From Perspicuibacillus lycopersici (lineage in GTDB: Bacteria; Bacillota; Bacilli; Bacillales; Caldibacillaceae), in the NCBI RefSeq assembly GCF_025660475.1, contig NZ_JAOUSF010000001.1:620001-684000 (forward strand): a DNA stretch of 64,000 nucleotides. The letters run 5' to 3'. The position numbers and the translations under genes are program-made. Under the pieces are notes generated by a model, which saw only the letters and a list, made by a program, of their open reading frames with translations, had not been told where the DNA came from and ran no database searches. Positions 1-8,273 of this stretch are shown piece after piece (positions within the stretch are counted from its first letter, which is position 1; each line of letters starts with the position of its first letter).

Positions 1-386
1 ATATTAATGACTGGTTAAAAGACTATTTTCATCGTGAGCAGCACTATTTTCATACGACAAAATCGATGATGCCTAAAGAGCATATTTTCACTTTCGAAAA
101 ATCGTTTCCTTTAGTAATCATGGCAACGAAAGGTGAACAATTAGGACAATTATTACAAAAAGAATGGAAAGAAATCTTCCAGGATGATATGGAATTACTT
201 TCAACTATTAAAATGTTCCTAGAAAACAATTCAAACACAAGCTTAACAGCAAAAAAGCTTTACTTACATCGTAATAGCTTGCAGTATCGAATCGACAAAT
301 TTATTGAAAGAACTTCTATCGATATTAAAGGCTTTCAAGGGGCAATTTCCGTTTACTTTATTTGCTTGTATGGGGAAAGTCATTGA
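1..386 (+). CDS. PucR/CdaR-type transcriptional regulator, C-terminal part
   Basis: The frame is open from base 3 with no start, so the gene begins left of the window. The visible 128 residues end in a helix-turn-helix of the PucR C-terminal type: a segment with LFLENN-like helix, then TAKKLYLHRNSLQYRIDKF, where the R-N-S-L-x-Y-R-I core is diagnostic of that family. Such proteins sense small molecules through a variable N-terminal part that is not visible here. It sits 137 bp upstream of msmX in the same direction; in B. subtilis a protein of this kind (yxkF) also precedes msmX. What it regulates cannot be told from this fragment. Confidence 0.8.
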   Translation, partial: INDWLKDYFHREQHYFHTTKSMMPKEHIFTFEKSFPLVIMATKGEQLGQLLQKEWKEIFQDDMELLSTIKMFLENNSNTSLTAKKLYLHRNSLQYRIDKFIERTSIDIKGFQGAISVYFICLYGESH

Positions 387-455
387 AATCTCGTAGGCTT
401 GCACAACTTGACGAAGAAAAATAAATTTTCTTTGTGCAGGTTGCCTATACACATA

Positions 456-499
456 TGAAAACATTTTCATTAAACTTGAACATGTAGAAACCGTTTTCA
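456..499 (+). promoter_or_regulatory. Two cre-like sites upstream of msmX
   Basis: TGAAAACATTTTCA (456-469) is a perfect 14-bp palindrome that differs from an ideal CcpA cre site by its central base. AGAAACCGTTTTCA (486-499) matches the same consensus at 12 of 14 positions and lies just before the msmX ribosome site. Together they suggest catabolite control of msmX. This rests on similarity to the consensus only. Confidence 0.45.
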
Positions 500-523
500 T
501 TTTTGTTATAGGAGGTCAATAAA

Positions 524-1633
524 ATGGCAGAATTAGTATTAGATCACATTTATAAAATTTATGACAATAAGGTAACAGCAGTAACTGATTTTAACTTAAA
601 TATTAAAGACAAAGAATTTATCGTATTCGTTGGTCCTTCTGGTTGTGGTAAATCAACTACATTACGGATGATTGCTGGACTTGAAGAAATTTCAAAAGGT
701 GATTTCATGATTGATGGAAAACGTGTGAATGACGTTCCTCCAAAAGATCGTGATATCGCAATGGTATTCCAAAACTATGCATTATACCCACATATGTCAG
801 TATATGACAATATGGCATTCGGATTAAAACTTCGTAAATTTCCAAAAGACGAAATCGATCGTCGTGTGAAAGAAGCTGCGAAAATTCTTGGACTTGAACA
901 ATACTTAGATCGTAAGCCAAAAGCATTGTCTGGTGGTCAACGTCAACGTGTTGCACTAGGTCGTGCAATCGTACGTGATGCAAAAGTATTCTTAATGGAC
1001 GAACCTTTATCTAACTTGGATGCAAAACTTCGTGTACAAATGCGTGCTGAAATTGCAAAATTGCACCAACGTCTAAATACAACGACTATTTATGTAACCC
1101 ATGACCAAACAGAAGCGATGACAATGGCTTCTCGTATTGTTGTTATGAAAGACGGAGTTATCCAACAAGTAGGATCTCCTAAGGAAGTATATGATAATCC
1201 AGAAAATATTTTCGTAGGTGGATTCATTGGATCTCCTGCAATGAACTTCTTTACAGGAAAACTAGAAGATGGATCATTTGTTCTTGGGGATACAAAACTT
1301 CAAGTACCAGAAGGAAAAATGAAAATGTTACGAGACAAAGGATACGTTGGCAAAGAAGTTGTATTCGGTATTCGTCCGGAAGATATTCATGATGAGCCAG
1401 TATTCTTAGAATCATCTCCAAACTCCAAAATCAATGTAAAAATTGAGGTTTCTGAATTAACTGGTGCAGAAATTATGCTTTACTCTTCTGTTGCAGGACA
1501 CGATTTTGTTGCACGTGTAGATTCACGCTCTGATATTAAAGCAAATCAAAAGGTTAGTCTTGCAATTGATATGAATAAAGCTCATTTCTTTGATGTAGAA
1601 ACAGAACAAAGAATTAAAGGAAATAACGAGTAA
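524..1633 (+). CDS. msmX: Multi-sugar ABC importer ATPase MsmX
   Basis: This 369-residue cytoplasmic ATPase energizes carbohydrate ABC importers that lack their own ATP-binding subunit. It has Walker A GPSGCGKST (37-45), a Q-loop glutamine near 83, signature LSGGQ (135-139) and Walker B VFLMDE (155-160). A C-terminal MalK/UgpC-type regulatory (TOBE-like) domain carries the FGIRPEDIHDE segment. Length and sequence match B. subtilis MsmX (365 aa) closely. The ATG follows a strong AGGAGG at normal spacing. It has no permease or binding-protein genes beside it, as expected for a shared ATPase; an importer without an ATPase lies at 58323-61803 in this window. Two cre-like sites precede it and a hairpin terminator follows. 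Confidence 0.95.
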   Translation: MAELVLDHIYKIYDNKVTAVTDFNLNIKDKEFIVFVGPSGCGKSTTLRMIAGLEEISKGDFMIDGKRVNDVPPKDRDIAMVFQNYALYPHMSVYDNMAFGLKLRKFPKDEIDRRVKEAAKILGLEQYLDRKPKALSGGQRQRVALGRAIVRDAKVFLMDEPLSNLDAKLRVQMRAEIAKLHQRLNTTTIYVTHDQTEAMTMASRIVVMKDGVIQQVGSPKEVYDNPENIFVGGFIGSPAMNFFTGKLEDGSFVLGDTKLQVPEGKMKMLRDKGYVGKEVVFGIRPEDIHDEPVFLESSPNSKINVKIEVSELTGAEIMLYSSVAGHDFVARVDSRSDIKANQKVSLAIDMNKAHFFDVETEQRIKGNNE

Positions 1634-1643
1634 TAAATACTGT

Positions 1644-1674
1644 AAACCCATCTTAACAGGTGGGTTTTTTTCTT
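1644..1674 (+). terminator. Rho-independent terminator of msmX
   Basis: AAACCCA (1644-1650) pairs with TGGGTTT (1661-1667), followed by a T tract, 10 bases after the msmX stop. Confidence 0.85.
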
Positions 1675-1706
1675 TTGTCTATCATTATGGTAATTATCCC
1701 CTCACA

Positions 1707-1949
1707 CTATTCTTGGATAAAAAATGTTTGTTCTTCCCCACAATTGGGACATTGATATAAATGGACACATTGACTTTCACTATAATTGTGAGGAAATCCA
1801 TCCTCTAATTTCATTAAATCAATTTCCATATACGGACTGTAATCATCAAAAAAATCACTAATTTTCCCTTGATCCTGCATATCCACGGAACATTTCGGAC
1901 AAGCTGCAGATACATTCCCATAACCATTGCAAATCGGACAAATCGACAT
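1707..1949 (-). CDS. Small zinc-ribbon protein of unknown function
   Basis: This 80-residue protein has three CxxC pairs: CPIC (4-7), CPKC near 17-20 and CPNC near the C-terminus. The first two resemble a DnaJ-like CxxCxGxG zinc knuckle (CPICNGYGNV) and the last a separate zinc ribbon. GGAGAG lies about 8 bases before the ATG, which supports this start. The middle part is acidic and rich in aromatic residues. No enzymatic motif is visible. It is convergent with msmX. A redox or zinc-binding role is only an inference; I do not recognise the family. Confidence 0.7.
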   Translation of the reverse strand: MSICPICNGYGNVSAACPKCSVDMQDQGKISDFFDDYSPYMEIDLMKLEDGFPHNYSESQCVHLYQCPNCGEEQTFFIQE

Positions 1950-2371
1950 TCACTTTTCTCTCCTTCGCTTTTCCAAATGGTAAAAGTAGTTTGCCACAAG
2001 AGAAAAAGAATATGTTTTCCAATGAAATTTCATTGATTGCAATTATTTGTAATAAACAAAAGGAGGAGACATCAAATTATTACTAAGCTTTTCCTTATTA
2101 AAATCAAGGAAAAAATCTTTTTAACCGTATGGATAAAAGGATAGATAAAAGGAATTAATTTCCTATTAATAAAAAAGAATATTATTTAAGTTTTTAAGCA
2201 CAATATGAAATGTAAACAGCAAAACCCCACAAACATTACCGAAAAGGTTTTGCTAACACTTTTATACGATGGGTTAAACCAGAATTGGTAGCAACAGCAA
2301 TTATGCTTTGCTCGCTGGTGTAAGTCCAGCTAACCCAACCAAAAAAAATTATTCTAGGAGGAGTACAACAT
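1950..2371. other. AT-rich intergenic region before the SASP gene, with a structured leader
   Basis: No convincing gene lies in these 422 bases. A strong Shine-Dalgarno-like AAAGGAGGAGA (2058-2068) is followed by no ATG, GTG or TTG. Before the SASP gene, TGGGTTA (2270-2276) pairs with TAACCCA (2331-2337). CCAG (2279-2282) and CTGG (2315-2318) pair inside it, so the leader RNA could fold into a branched hairpin. A forespore (sigma-G) promoter is expected but I could not place one with confidence. Confidence 0.4.
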
Positions 2372-2584
2372 ATGGCATCTAACAGAAGCAATTCCTCAAA
2401 CCAATTATTAGTAGCAGGAGCTCAACAAGCATTAGACCAAATGAAACTTGAAATTGCAAGTGAATTTGGCGTAAATCTTGGAGCAGAAACTACTTCTCGC
2501 GCTAACGGATCTGTTGGTGGAGAAATCACAAAACGACTAGTACAAATGTCTCAACAACAACTTTCTGGTGGACAACATTTTTAA
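2372..2584 (+). CDS. Alpha/beta-type small acid-soluble spore protein
   Basis: This 70-residue DNA-binding protein coats the chromosome in the developing forespore and protects it from UV and heat. It has the family hallmarks: a Gln/Asn/Ser-rich start, the germination-protease recognition segment EIASEFGV (28-35), and a conserved C-terminal block containing GGEITKRLV. Length matches the SspA/SspB group, but which paralogue it is cannot be told. AGGAGG lies before the ATG. It is monocistronic, with its own strong terminator, as is usual for these genes. Known members of the family are transcribed in the forespore by sigma-G; that is expected here but not shown. Confidence 0.95.
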   Translation: MASNRSNSSNQLLVAGAQQALDQMKLEIASEFGVNLGAETTSRANGSVGGEITKRLVQMSQQQLSGGQHF

Positions 2585-2607
2585 TAAAAACTAAATAAAT
2601 ATGGCTT

Positions 2608-2634
2608 AGCCCCCGTCTTTCGGGGGCTTTCTAC
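2608..2634 (+). terminator. Strong terminator of the SASP gene
   Basis: AGCCCCCG (2608-2615) pairs with CGGGGGCT (2621-2628) around a 5-base loop, and T-rich sequence follows. Confidence 0.9.
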
Positions 2635-2644
2635 TTTTCTCTAC

Positions 2645-2671
2645 AAAAAAAAACACCAAAATGGTGTTTTT
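2645..2671 (-). terminator. Terminator of the tatA-like gene
   Basis: An AACACCA/TGGTGTT stem lies directly after the tatA-like stop codon on the minus strand, and a run of T follows in that direction. Confidence 0.75.
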
Positions 2672-2847
2672 TATGAATCCGTTTTTTTACTATTCACATC
2701 ATCGTCTTCTATTACATTCTTCATTCCCTTTTTAAATTCCCGAAGCGTCTCACCTGCTGCCTTACCTAGTTTCGGTAATTTAGAAGGACCAAATAAAAGT
2801 AAAGCAACAATGAGTATGACAGCAATTTCTCCAAATCCAAGATTCAA
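2671..2847 (-). CDS. tatA: Twin-arginine translocase subunit, TatA/E family
   Basis: This 58-residue protein is read from a TTG at 2847, which follows GGGAGA by about 9 bases; an ATT one codon earlier is an alternative start. TatA oligomers help form the pore that exports folded proteins bearing twin-arginine signals. The sequence has the family order: a short N-terminal membrane helix (about residues 7-20), the F-G-P hinge (FGPSKLPKLGKAAGE) and an amphipathic helix with LREFKKG. A short acidic/basic tail ends it. The hinge and helix closely resemble B. subtilis TatAy/TatAd. No tatC is in the window, so this is a stand-alone copy. A terminator follows. Confidence 0.88.
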   Translation of the reverse strand: MNLGFGEIAVILIVALLLFGPSKLPKLGKAAGETLREFKKGMKNVIEDDDVNSKKTDS

Positions 2848-2972
2848 AATGGGTCATCTCCCTTTTTATGACTACTGGAAAAATAATATCAATTCTAATA
2901 ATACAACTCTTCCCAAATTAATTCAATGTTATTCCCGATGAAAATGATGTTTTCTCCTTGTGTTCGTAAACT

Positions 2973-4055
2973 TTAATCATGAAGAGGTATCGAAATGGTA
3001 AACACCGTTCCAACTCCAGGTTCACTCTTTACTGCAATTTTACCATTATGTTCTTCAATAATTTTAAAGGACATCATGAGACCTAAACCATTCCCATTGC
3101 TCTTTGTAGTGAAAAATGGTTTGCCCAATTTATCAATTAGTTCGTTAGGAATTCCGACTCCTTCGTCTTTTATCGAAATAACTCCATGATTTCCTCTTTT
3201 GCTAATTTTAACCGTTATATTTCCTGGCCCTTCCATCGCATCCAAGGCATTTTTTACTAAATTAATTAGCACTTGCTTAATCTTTTGCTCGTCACATAAA
3301 ACAGTAATTTTCTCCATACTATATTTACGAATAATTTTTACACGTTTTTGGAAAATTTCACCTTCAAGTAATGTCATGCAATTCTCAAAAATCGTTTGGA
3401 TATCACATAATTTAAAATCCTCTGGCTGCGGTTTCGCTAATACCATTAATTCACGGGAAATGGACTCTACTACATTTATTTCGTTATCCATAATTTTTAA
3501 ATACTGTTCATTAAAGCTTTTATCTGATCGCATTAGCTGGATAAAGCCCTTTAAGGATGTTAATGGATTCCGAATTTCATGAGCAATACCTGCTGCCAGT
3601 TGCCCAATTACTGCCAATTTATCGTTTTGTAATAAATTTTCTTCCTTATCAATAGGAACTTCCTTAATGATATACAATTGTTCCTTTGATTTCATTGGAA
3701 TGTCCAAAAACCTTAAAGTAATGACAGTAATTTCTGTCCACAAATAAGTACCATCTTTTTTCTTTAGCCGTACCGTAAATAGCTTATCTTCCTTTTGCTC
3801 AAACGGAGTATTTTTACAGTTAATAAAAATATCTTTCCGATCTTTTTCATGTAAAAAGGATGTTATCCTTTTACCTTTCATTTCTTCGGGTGTATAGCCA
3901 AGGATGGATGTAACATTTTCTGATACATAATGTAAAACACCTTGATTGGCTCCTTTTGTTACAACACTATTAAAAACAGATGAAAAGATTTGAAATACCT
4001 GTTCTATATTGGTAACATCTAGTGTTTCCTCTGCACCGTGAAATAGTGTACCCAT
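2973..4055 (-). CDS. PAS-domain sensor histidine kinase, sporulation-kinase-like
   Basis: This 360-residue protein has no evident membrane helix, so it is probably cytoplasmic. A PAS domain covers about residues 15-135 (YVSENVTSILGYTPEEM). The phospho-acceptor H159 lies in AAGIAHEIRNPLTSLKGF. The N-box is near 261-274, G1 is DEGVGI (297-302) and G2 is GNGLGL (321-326). The HisKA-HATPase half strongly resembles Bacillus sporulation kinases (KinA-KinE group), which feed the Spo0F/Spo0A phosphorelay. No response regulator gene is adjacent, as is typical for those orphan kinases. A role in sporulation onset is inferred from family resemblance only. Confidence 0.85.
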   Translation of the reverse strand: MGTLFHGAEETLDVTNIEQVFQIFSSVFNSVVTKGANQGVLHYVSENVTSILGYTPEEMKGKRITSFLHEKDRKDIFINCKNTPFEQKEDKLFTVRLKKKDGTYLWTEITVITLRFLDIPMKSKEQLYIIKEVPIDKEENLLQNDKLAVIGQLAAGIAHEIRNPLTSLKGFIQLMRSDKSFNEQYLKIMDNEINVVESISRELMVLAKPQPEDFKLCDIQTIFENCMTLLEGEIFQKRVKIIRKYSMEKITVLCDEQKIKQVLINLVKNALDAMEGPGNITVKISKRGNHGVISIKDEGVGIPNELIDKLGKPFFTTKSNGNGLGLMMSFKIIEEHNGKIAVKSEPGVGTVFTISIPLHD

Positions 4056-4513
4056 TTCCCCACCCTTTCTAAGAAAGCATTAAACTATTATTAATTGAAT
4101 TTTCTAGCGAATGCATGATATATGTAGATTAATAGATACTCTCATTATAGCAAACCAAAAATTATAATTAAATAAAAATTATCATTTTTTCAAAAAAAAT
4201 GTCGAAGTTAATTATTGGGAATATTTAAAATAAGTTCGTATGTTTTTTTATTAGTTTAATATATTTTACTAATTGTAAATCCTTTAAAAAAGCGTCTTTT
4301 TACCTAATTAATGGAAACTGATTTCCCTTTCTCTTGCTGATAATTTTTATTTAGTTAGTAAATGATATGATAATAAATTGTCATTTATGATATTAATTTA
4401 TCATTTTTTGTCTTTATGTTACGATAATCTGGATGAACGTGTTGATAGCTTTCATCTTTTTTCTTTTAGATGCACCGTCATTGATTTTAATTTGATTTAT
4501 AGGAGTACAATAT
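4056..4513. other. Divergent AT-rich region between the PAS kinase and cardiolipin synthase genes
   Basis: No gene is seen. A TGTCGAA (4200-4206) matches the core of a Spo0A box (TGNCGAA), of interest beside a sporulation-kinase-like gene, though a 7-mer is weak evidence. AT-rich inverted repeats around 4360-4407, with AAATGATA and TATCATTT arms, could be operator-like or merely compositional. Confidence 0.3.
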
Positions 4514-5962
4514 ATGAACATTTTAACAATTATTATTAGCATTATTTTTTTTCTGAATTTTATATTGGCAAGTGTTGTCGTACTTTTGGAACGACGGGAT
4601 CCGAGTTCTACATGGGCTTGGCTTCTTGTTCTATATTTTATTCCGTTGCTTGGCTTTATTCTTTATTTAATGCTTGGTCAAAACTTAACAAGAAAACGAC
4701 TGTTTGTTTGGGACGATCTGAAAAAAATAGGCTTTAAGGATTTGATTAAAGAGCAAACGAATCTAATAAAAGCGAAGAAATATCCGTTTAAAACAGATGA
4801 AGCAATTATTCACCGGGATTTAATCTATTTATTTTTAGTCAATAACAATGCCTATTTATCTCAAGATAATGAGGTGGATATATTTATCGATGGAAATGAA
4901 AAATTCACTGCCTTATTTAAGGATATAGAGAATGCAAAGGATCATATTCATTTACAATATTATATTTTCCACGATGATCAATTAGGATTGAAGCTGATTG
5001 ACCTGCTTACGCGTAAAGCAAAGGAAGGTGTTAAAGTCCGGATTCTATATGATGAAATGGGTTCACGTAGAATAAAGAAACGTTCCTTTAATAAGCTAAT
5101 CAAAGCTGGAGGCGAAGTAGAAGTATTTTTCCCTTCAAAAATTCCATTTGTAAATTTACGAATGAATTATCGTAACCATAGGAAGCTCGTAATCATTGAT
5201 GGAAATATTGGCTATGTTGGTGGATTTAATGTCGGTGATGAATACTTAGGACTAAATAAAAAATTTGGCTTTTGGCGGGATACTCACTTGAGAATTCGAG
5301 GAAACGCCGTCCACGCTACGCAAATCAGATTCATATTAGACTGGAACCAAGCTTCTAACCGCAATGATATATATTATGCAAAAAATTATTTTCCTGAAAT
5401 CAAACATACCGGTAATGTTCCGATCCAAATTGTGACAAGTGGACCAGATTCTGAATGGGAACAGATTAAGCATGGTTATATTAAAATGATTGCTACAGCA
5501 AAAAAATCGATCTATATTCAAACACCGTATTTTATTCCAGATGCAACTATTTTAGATATATTACGGATTGCTGCACTTTCTGGAGTAGATGTAAAAATTA
5601 TGATACCTAATAAACCAGATCATATGTTTGTTTATTGGGCGACATACTCTTATATTGGCGAGTTGTTAAAAGCAGGGGCAAGAATCTATATTTATGAAAA
5701 TGGATTCGTTCATGCAAAAATGATTGTAGTAGATGAGGACGCTGCTTCTGTTGGGACAGCAAACATTGATGTTCGTTCTTTCAAATTAAATTTTGAAGTT
5801 AATGCATTCATGTATGATGGAAAAACAGCAAAACGACTTGCCGATATTTATAAACAAGATATCGAAAAATCTCGTGAGCTAACCTACCAGGAATACTTAA
5901 AACGTCCATTAATTATCCGCTTCAAAGAACAAATATCCCGGCTACTTTCTCCTATATTATAA
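4514..5962 (+). CDS. cls: Cardiolipin synthase
   Basis: This 482-residue membrane enzyme joins two phosphatidylglycerol molecules into cardiolipin and glycerol. Two N-terminal membrane helices (about 4-24 and 34-55) are followed by two phospholipase-D catalytic motifs: H222-x-K224 with D229 (NHRKLVIID) and H400-x-K402 with D407 (HAKMIVVD). Both HKD motifs are intact and the length fits bacterial ClsA-type enzymes. Residues after the second motif (VGTANIDVRSF) are also typical. AGGAG precedes the ATG by 8 bases. The gene stands alone and ends at a strong terminator. Bacillus species usually carry several paralogues; which one this is cannot be told. Confidence 0.93.
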   Translation: MNILTIIISIIFFLNFILASVVVLLERRDPSSTWAWLLVLYFIPLLGFILYLMLGQNLTRKRLFVWDDLKKIGFKDLIKEQTNLIKAKKYPFKTDEAIIHRDLIYLFLVNNNAYLSQDNEVDIFIDGNEKFTALFKDIENAKDHIHLQYYIFHDDQLGLKLIDLLTRKAKEGVKVRILYDEMGSRRIKKRSFNKLIKAGGEVEVFFPSKIPFVNLRMNYRNHRKLVIIDGNIGYVGGFNVGDEYLGLNKKFGFWRDTHLRIRGNAVHATQIRFILDWNQASNRNDIYYAKNYFPEIKHTGNVPIQIVTSGPDSEWEQIKHGYIKMIATAKKSIYIQTPYFIPDATILDILRIAALSGVDVKIMIPNKPDHMFVYWATYSYIGELLKAGARIYIYENGFVHAKMIVVDEDAASVGTANIDVRSFKLNFEVNAFMYDGKTAKRLADIYKQDIEKSRELTYQEYLKRPLIIRFKEQISRLLSPIL

Positions 5963-5972
5963 CGTCAGCATG

Positions 5973-6007
5973 AAAAAATCTATCCGAAGTAATGGATAGA
6001 TTTTTTT
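5973..6007 (+). terminator. Terminator of cls
   Basis: AAAAAATCTATCC (5973-5985) pairs perfectly with GGATAGATTTTTT (5994-6006), running into T's. The A/T-symmetric stem could work in both directions. Confidence 0.85.
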
Positions 6008-6133
6008 ATGATTAGGCACCAATCTTAAATTCAAAGGGCTAAAAACATTCTTTTTTGATACACTAAAAATTTATATTTTCCTTCTTAAGTTTAGAAATAG
6101 ACAAAAAACGAAAAAAATTTACAAAAATTAATA

Positions 6134-6147
6134 AATTAGCGCTTTCA
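6134..6147 (+). promoter_or_regulatory. Possible cre site upstream of the MFS transporter
   Basis: AATTAGCGCTTTCA has a perfect right half and core (AGCGCTTTCA) of the cre consensus but a poor left half. It lies about 70 bases before the transporter start. Catabolite repression would suit a sugar transporter, but the match is partial. Confidence 0.3.
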
Positions 6148-6215
6148 AACTACCATCCAATAGATTAAAATTGAATAAATGGACCTATACATACCCAATG
6201 AAAGGGAGATTTCTA

Positions 6216-7406
6216 ATGAAGAAGACATTCCTATTAGGTTTTGGTTTTTTAAGTATTAGTATCGCATGGGCACTTTATAATGCTTTTGTACCATTATTTT
6301 TAGAGGATTTATTATCGAACTTAGCATTAATTGGTTTTTTAATGACAATTGATAATTATATTGCATTATTTTTGCAGCCATATATTGGACATAAAAGTGA
6401 TAAAACAAATACTCGTTTCGGTAAACGAATGCCGTATTTAATCATAGGAATGCCACTGGCGGCTCTATTTTTAGCACTTGTCCCATTTTATGTCAGCCTT
6501 CCAACATTATTATTCTTTATGGTCGCGATGAACTTATCAATGGCTATATTTCGTTCCCCTACTATCGCTCTAATGCCAGACATTACACCAGAGCAAAATC
6601 GCACGAAGGCAAATGGAATCATTAATTTCATGGGTGGAATTGGTGCAATCATTGCTTTTGCAATTGGCTCCAAGCTTTATGAACTAGGTCAACCTATTCC
6701 ATTTTTAGCTGCTAGTGGAATTATCCTACTCTCTCTCTTTATTTTATTACGTAACATTAATGAAAAAAGAGACACCATTGAATATACAAAGCATATGAAG
6801 CAAAAAATTAATTATAAAGAAGAGTTTAATAGACCAACGATCTTTTTGCTATTGGCAATATTTTTTTGGTTTGTAGCCTACCAAGGAATGGAATCATTAT
6901 TTACTATTTACGCTACAAATGAACTTGGAATGAGTGATGGTGCTGCAACGTTTTCGCTAACCTTTTTCTCGTTGACCTTCGTTTTGTTCGCGCTTCCTAG
7001 TGGATGGCTTGGTGCGAAATTTGGGAAAAAGAAAATTATTATGATTGGTGTCATCGGACTTGGTACTATTTTCCTATCTCTTACCTTTATTCATTCGGTA
7101 TTATTGCTACGGATTCTTTTATTAATCGGTGGAATGTTTTGGGCATGCATTAATATTAATTCCTATCCATTCATTGTTTCCACTGGTAGTGAGCATAGTA
7201 TCGGATCACGAACAGGATTGTACTATTTAGTTTCCTCTTTAGCAGCGATCACTGGCCCACCAGTATTCGGACAAATTATTGAGTTGACGGATTACAGCAT
7301 TCTTTTTGCGGCTTCCACTATTAGTATGGTATTTGCATTAATTAGTCTTAGCTTTGTAAAGCATAGTGGTAATTTAGAGGTTTCGACGAAGAATTTGAAT
7401 GCTTAA
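6216..7406 (+). CDS. MFS transporter, SLC45/sugar-transporter-like
   Basis: This 396-residue integral membrane protein has about 12 hydrophobic segments. The start at 6216 is preferred because AAAGGGAG lies 8 bases upstream; an in-frame TTG at 6171 has no ribosome site. After helix 2 the protein has the MFS A-type loop (GHKSDKTNTRFGKRMPY), the form seen in SLC45/glycoside transporters. A matching loop after helix 8 reads SGWLGAKFGKKK. The substrate is likely a sugar or glycoside but cannot be read from sequence. A partial cre match upstream fits that. The gene is monocistronic, and the 0.9-kb repeat scar follows. Confidence 0.8.
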   Translation: MKKTFLLGFGFLSISIAWALYNAFVPLFLEDLLSNLALIGFLMTIDNYIALFLQPYIGHKSDKTNTRFGKRMPYLIIGMPLAALFLALVPFYVSLPTLLFFMVAMNLSMAIFRSPTIALMPDITPEQNRTKANGIINFMGGIGAIIAFAIGSKLYELGQPIPFLAASGIILLSLFILLRNINEKRDTIEYTKHMKQKINYKEEFNRPTIFLLLAIFFWFVAYQGMESLFTIYATNELGMSDGAATFSLTFFSLTFVLFALPSGWLGAKFGKKKIIMIGVIGLGTIFLSLTFIHSVLLLRILLLIGGMFWACININSYPFIVSTGSEHSIGSRTGLYYLVSSLAAITGPPVFGQIIELTDYSILFAASTISMVFALISLSFVKHSGNLEVSTKNLNA

Positions 7407-7454
7407 ATTTTTCTTCTATTTATGTTTCAAACATATATAATTTTTCATTGAAAG

Positions 7455-7476
7455 GAGGGATAGCTTGCTATCCCTC
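7455..7476. repeat. 22-bp palindrome, copy 1
   Basis: GAGGGATAGC-TT-GCTATCCCTC has perfect 10-bp arms. An identical copy is at 8274-8295, so the pair brackets the region with the transposase remnant and GC-rich repeats. Confidence 0.85.
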
Positions 7477-7486
7477 TCAGATTGCC

Positions 7487-7524
7487 GACAAAAGGCATCG
7501 AGAGGATGTCTTTTGTCATTTTTA
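7487..7524 (+). terminator. Terminator-like hairpin after the MFS gene
   Basis: GACAAAAGGCATC (7487-7499) pairs with GATGTCTTTTGTC (7505-7517) with one G-T wobble, followed by ATTTTTA. It probably ends transcription of the MFS gene. Confidence 0.7.
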
Positions 7525-7547
7525 AATGGAATTGCGGTTAAAATATG

Positions 7548-7673
7548 CTGATTTCCGCTCCAAGTGTTTGCTTTCCGTGAGGCGTTCGCCGAGCATCCTC
7601 GTCACTGACGCTCCTGTGGGTCTCCGCCTGTAACGCTAAACCCCAGAAATCAAACACACCTGCTCCAATCAAC
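7548..7673. repeat. GC-rich intergenic repeat A
   Basis: This stretch is far richer in G+C than its surroundings. It begins TGATTTCCGCTCC, includes GCTTTCCG and CTCCTGTGGGTCTCCGCCTG, and ends CTCCAATCAACT. These blocks are typical of a short non-coding repeat family common between genes in Bacillaceae. The copy looks degenerate and has only partly matching ends. No coding potential is seen. Confidence 0.65.
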
Positions 7674-7687
7674 TAGTTTTAGCCCTC

Positions 7688-8053
7688 TCAAGCAAGTTGC
7701 CAAGTCCAATTTGCTAATTTTTTCAAATTCTTGGCAGCAAACATAAGCATTGCCTGCATAGACAATTTTTAAGACCGCCTATGGTTGTCCATCGAACACC
7801 ATGCTTTTCCTTTGCATCTGCAATAACACGTTCAATCGTCTCTTTGCATCTCGTATATATTTGTTTGATTTCATCATTTTGACGTAGATGTTCTGCCTCT
7901 TCTAAGGTGACCACCAAATATGACGTTGTATAAGCTTTTGATAGTTTTTACTTTCGGTACACTGCGATAGAATCGTAATACAAATCCTTTTTCATCCGTA
8001 ACTGGATGAAAAGAATATGGAAATTGTTTGTTTCGTTCATCCTTTAGTTTATT
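7688..8053 (-). pseudogene. Degenerate IS1182-family transposase, C-terminal remnant
   Basis: Read on the minus strand, three frames each give transposase fragments in order. The first is FPYSFHPVTDEKGFV (about 8030-7985). The second is QCTESKNYQKLIQRHIWW (about 7965-7912). The third is ETIERVIADAKEKHGVRWTT, continuing after a frame change near 7770 as KLSMQAMLMFAAKNLKKLA and ending at a stop at 7688. This is the C-terminal DDE region of IS1182-type transposases. Between the first two fragments the usual middle part is missing, so there is an internal deletion as well as frameshifts. The N-terminal half is absent. It cannot encode a working enzyme and shows that an IS once sat here. Confidence 0.85.
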
Positions 8054-8063
8054 TCGTTTAATT

Positions 8064-8196
8064 TAGGTTGATTGGAACGGTGGGTGGCAACTCCTGCGGG
8101 AAAAGCGGGAAAGTCGAGACCCTGGACTGAGCGCAGCGAGGGAAGCGACTCTGCCCCGCCCGCAGAAAGCTTCTACCCTTCGTTCCAATCAACCTA
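8064..8196. repeat. GC-rich repeat B with 16-bp perfect terminal inverted repeats
   Basis: TAGGTTGATTGGAACG (8064-8079) is the exact reverse complement of CGTTCCAATCAACCTA (8181-8196). The 133-bp element between holds CTCCTGCGGGAAAAGCG and GAGCGCAGCGAGG, blocks of the same Bacillaceae intergenic repeat family as repeat A. It is non-coding and MITE-like: short, with perfect ends. The strongly skewed composition differs from all neighbours. Confidence 0.8.
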
Positions 8197-8229
8197 CGCT
8201 ATTTACATCATTCTATTTTAAAAGAAAAT

Positions 8230-8266
8230 AGAGTATAGGCAAACTCTTCGAGTTTGCCTATACTCT
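8230..8266 (-). terminator. Terminator downstream of cheR operon
   Basis: AGAGTATAGGCAAACTC (8230-8246) pairs perfectly with GAGTTTGCCTATACTCT (8250-8266) around TTC. On the minus strand ATTTTCTTTT follows. It is well placed to end the leftward signalling operon. Confidence 0.8.
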
Positions 8267-8273
8267 GCTCTGG

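Noticed and set aside
2058-2130. Possible tiny gene after the strong AAAGGAGGAGA
   Set aside because: Only ATC or ATT codons stand at the right distance, and the frames end after about 20 residues with no conserved look.
4200-4206. Spo0A box at TGTCGAA
   Set aside because: A 7-base match in AT-rich DNA is too weak to call a site alone; mentioned only as a hint.
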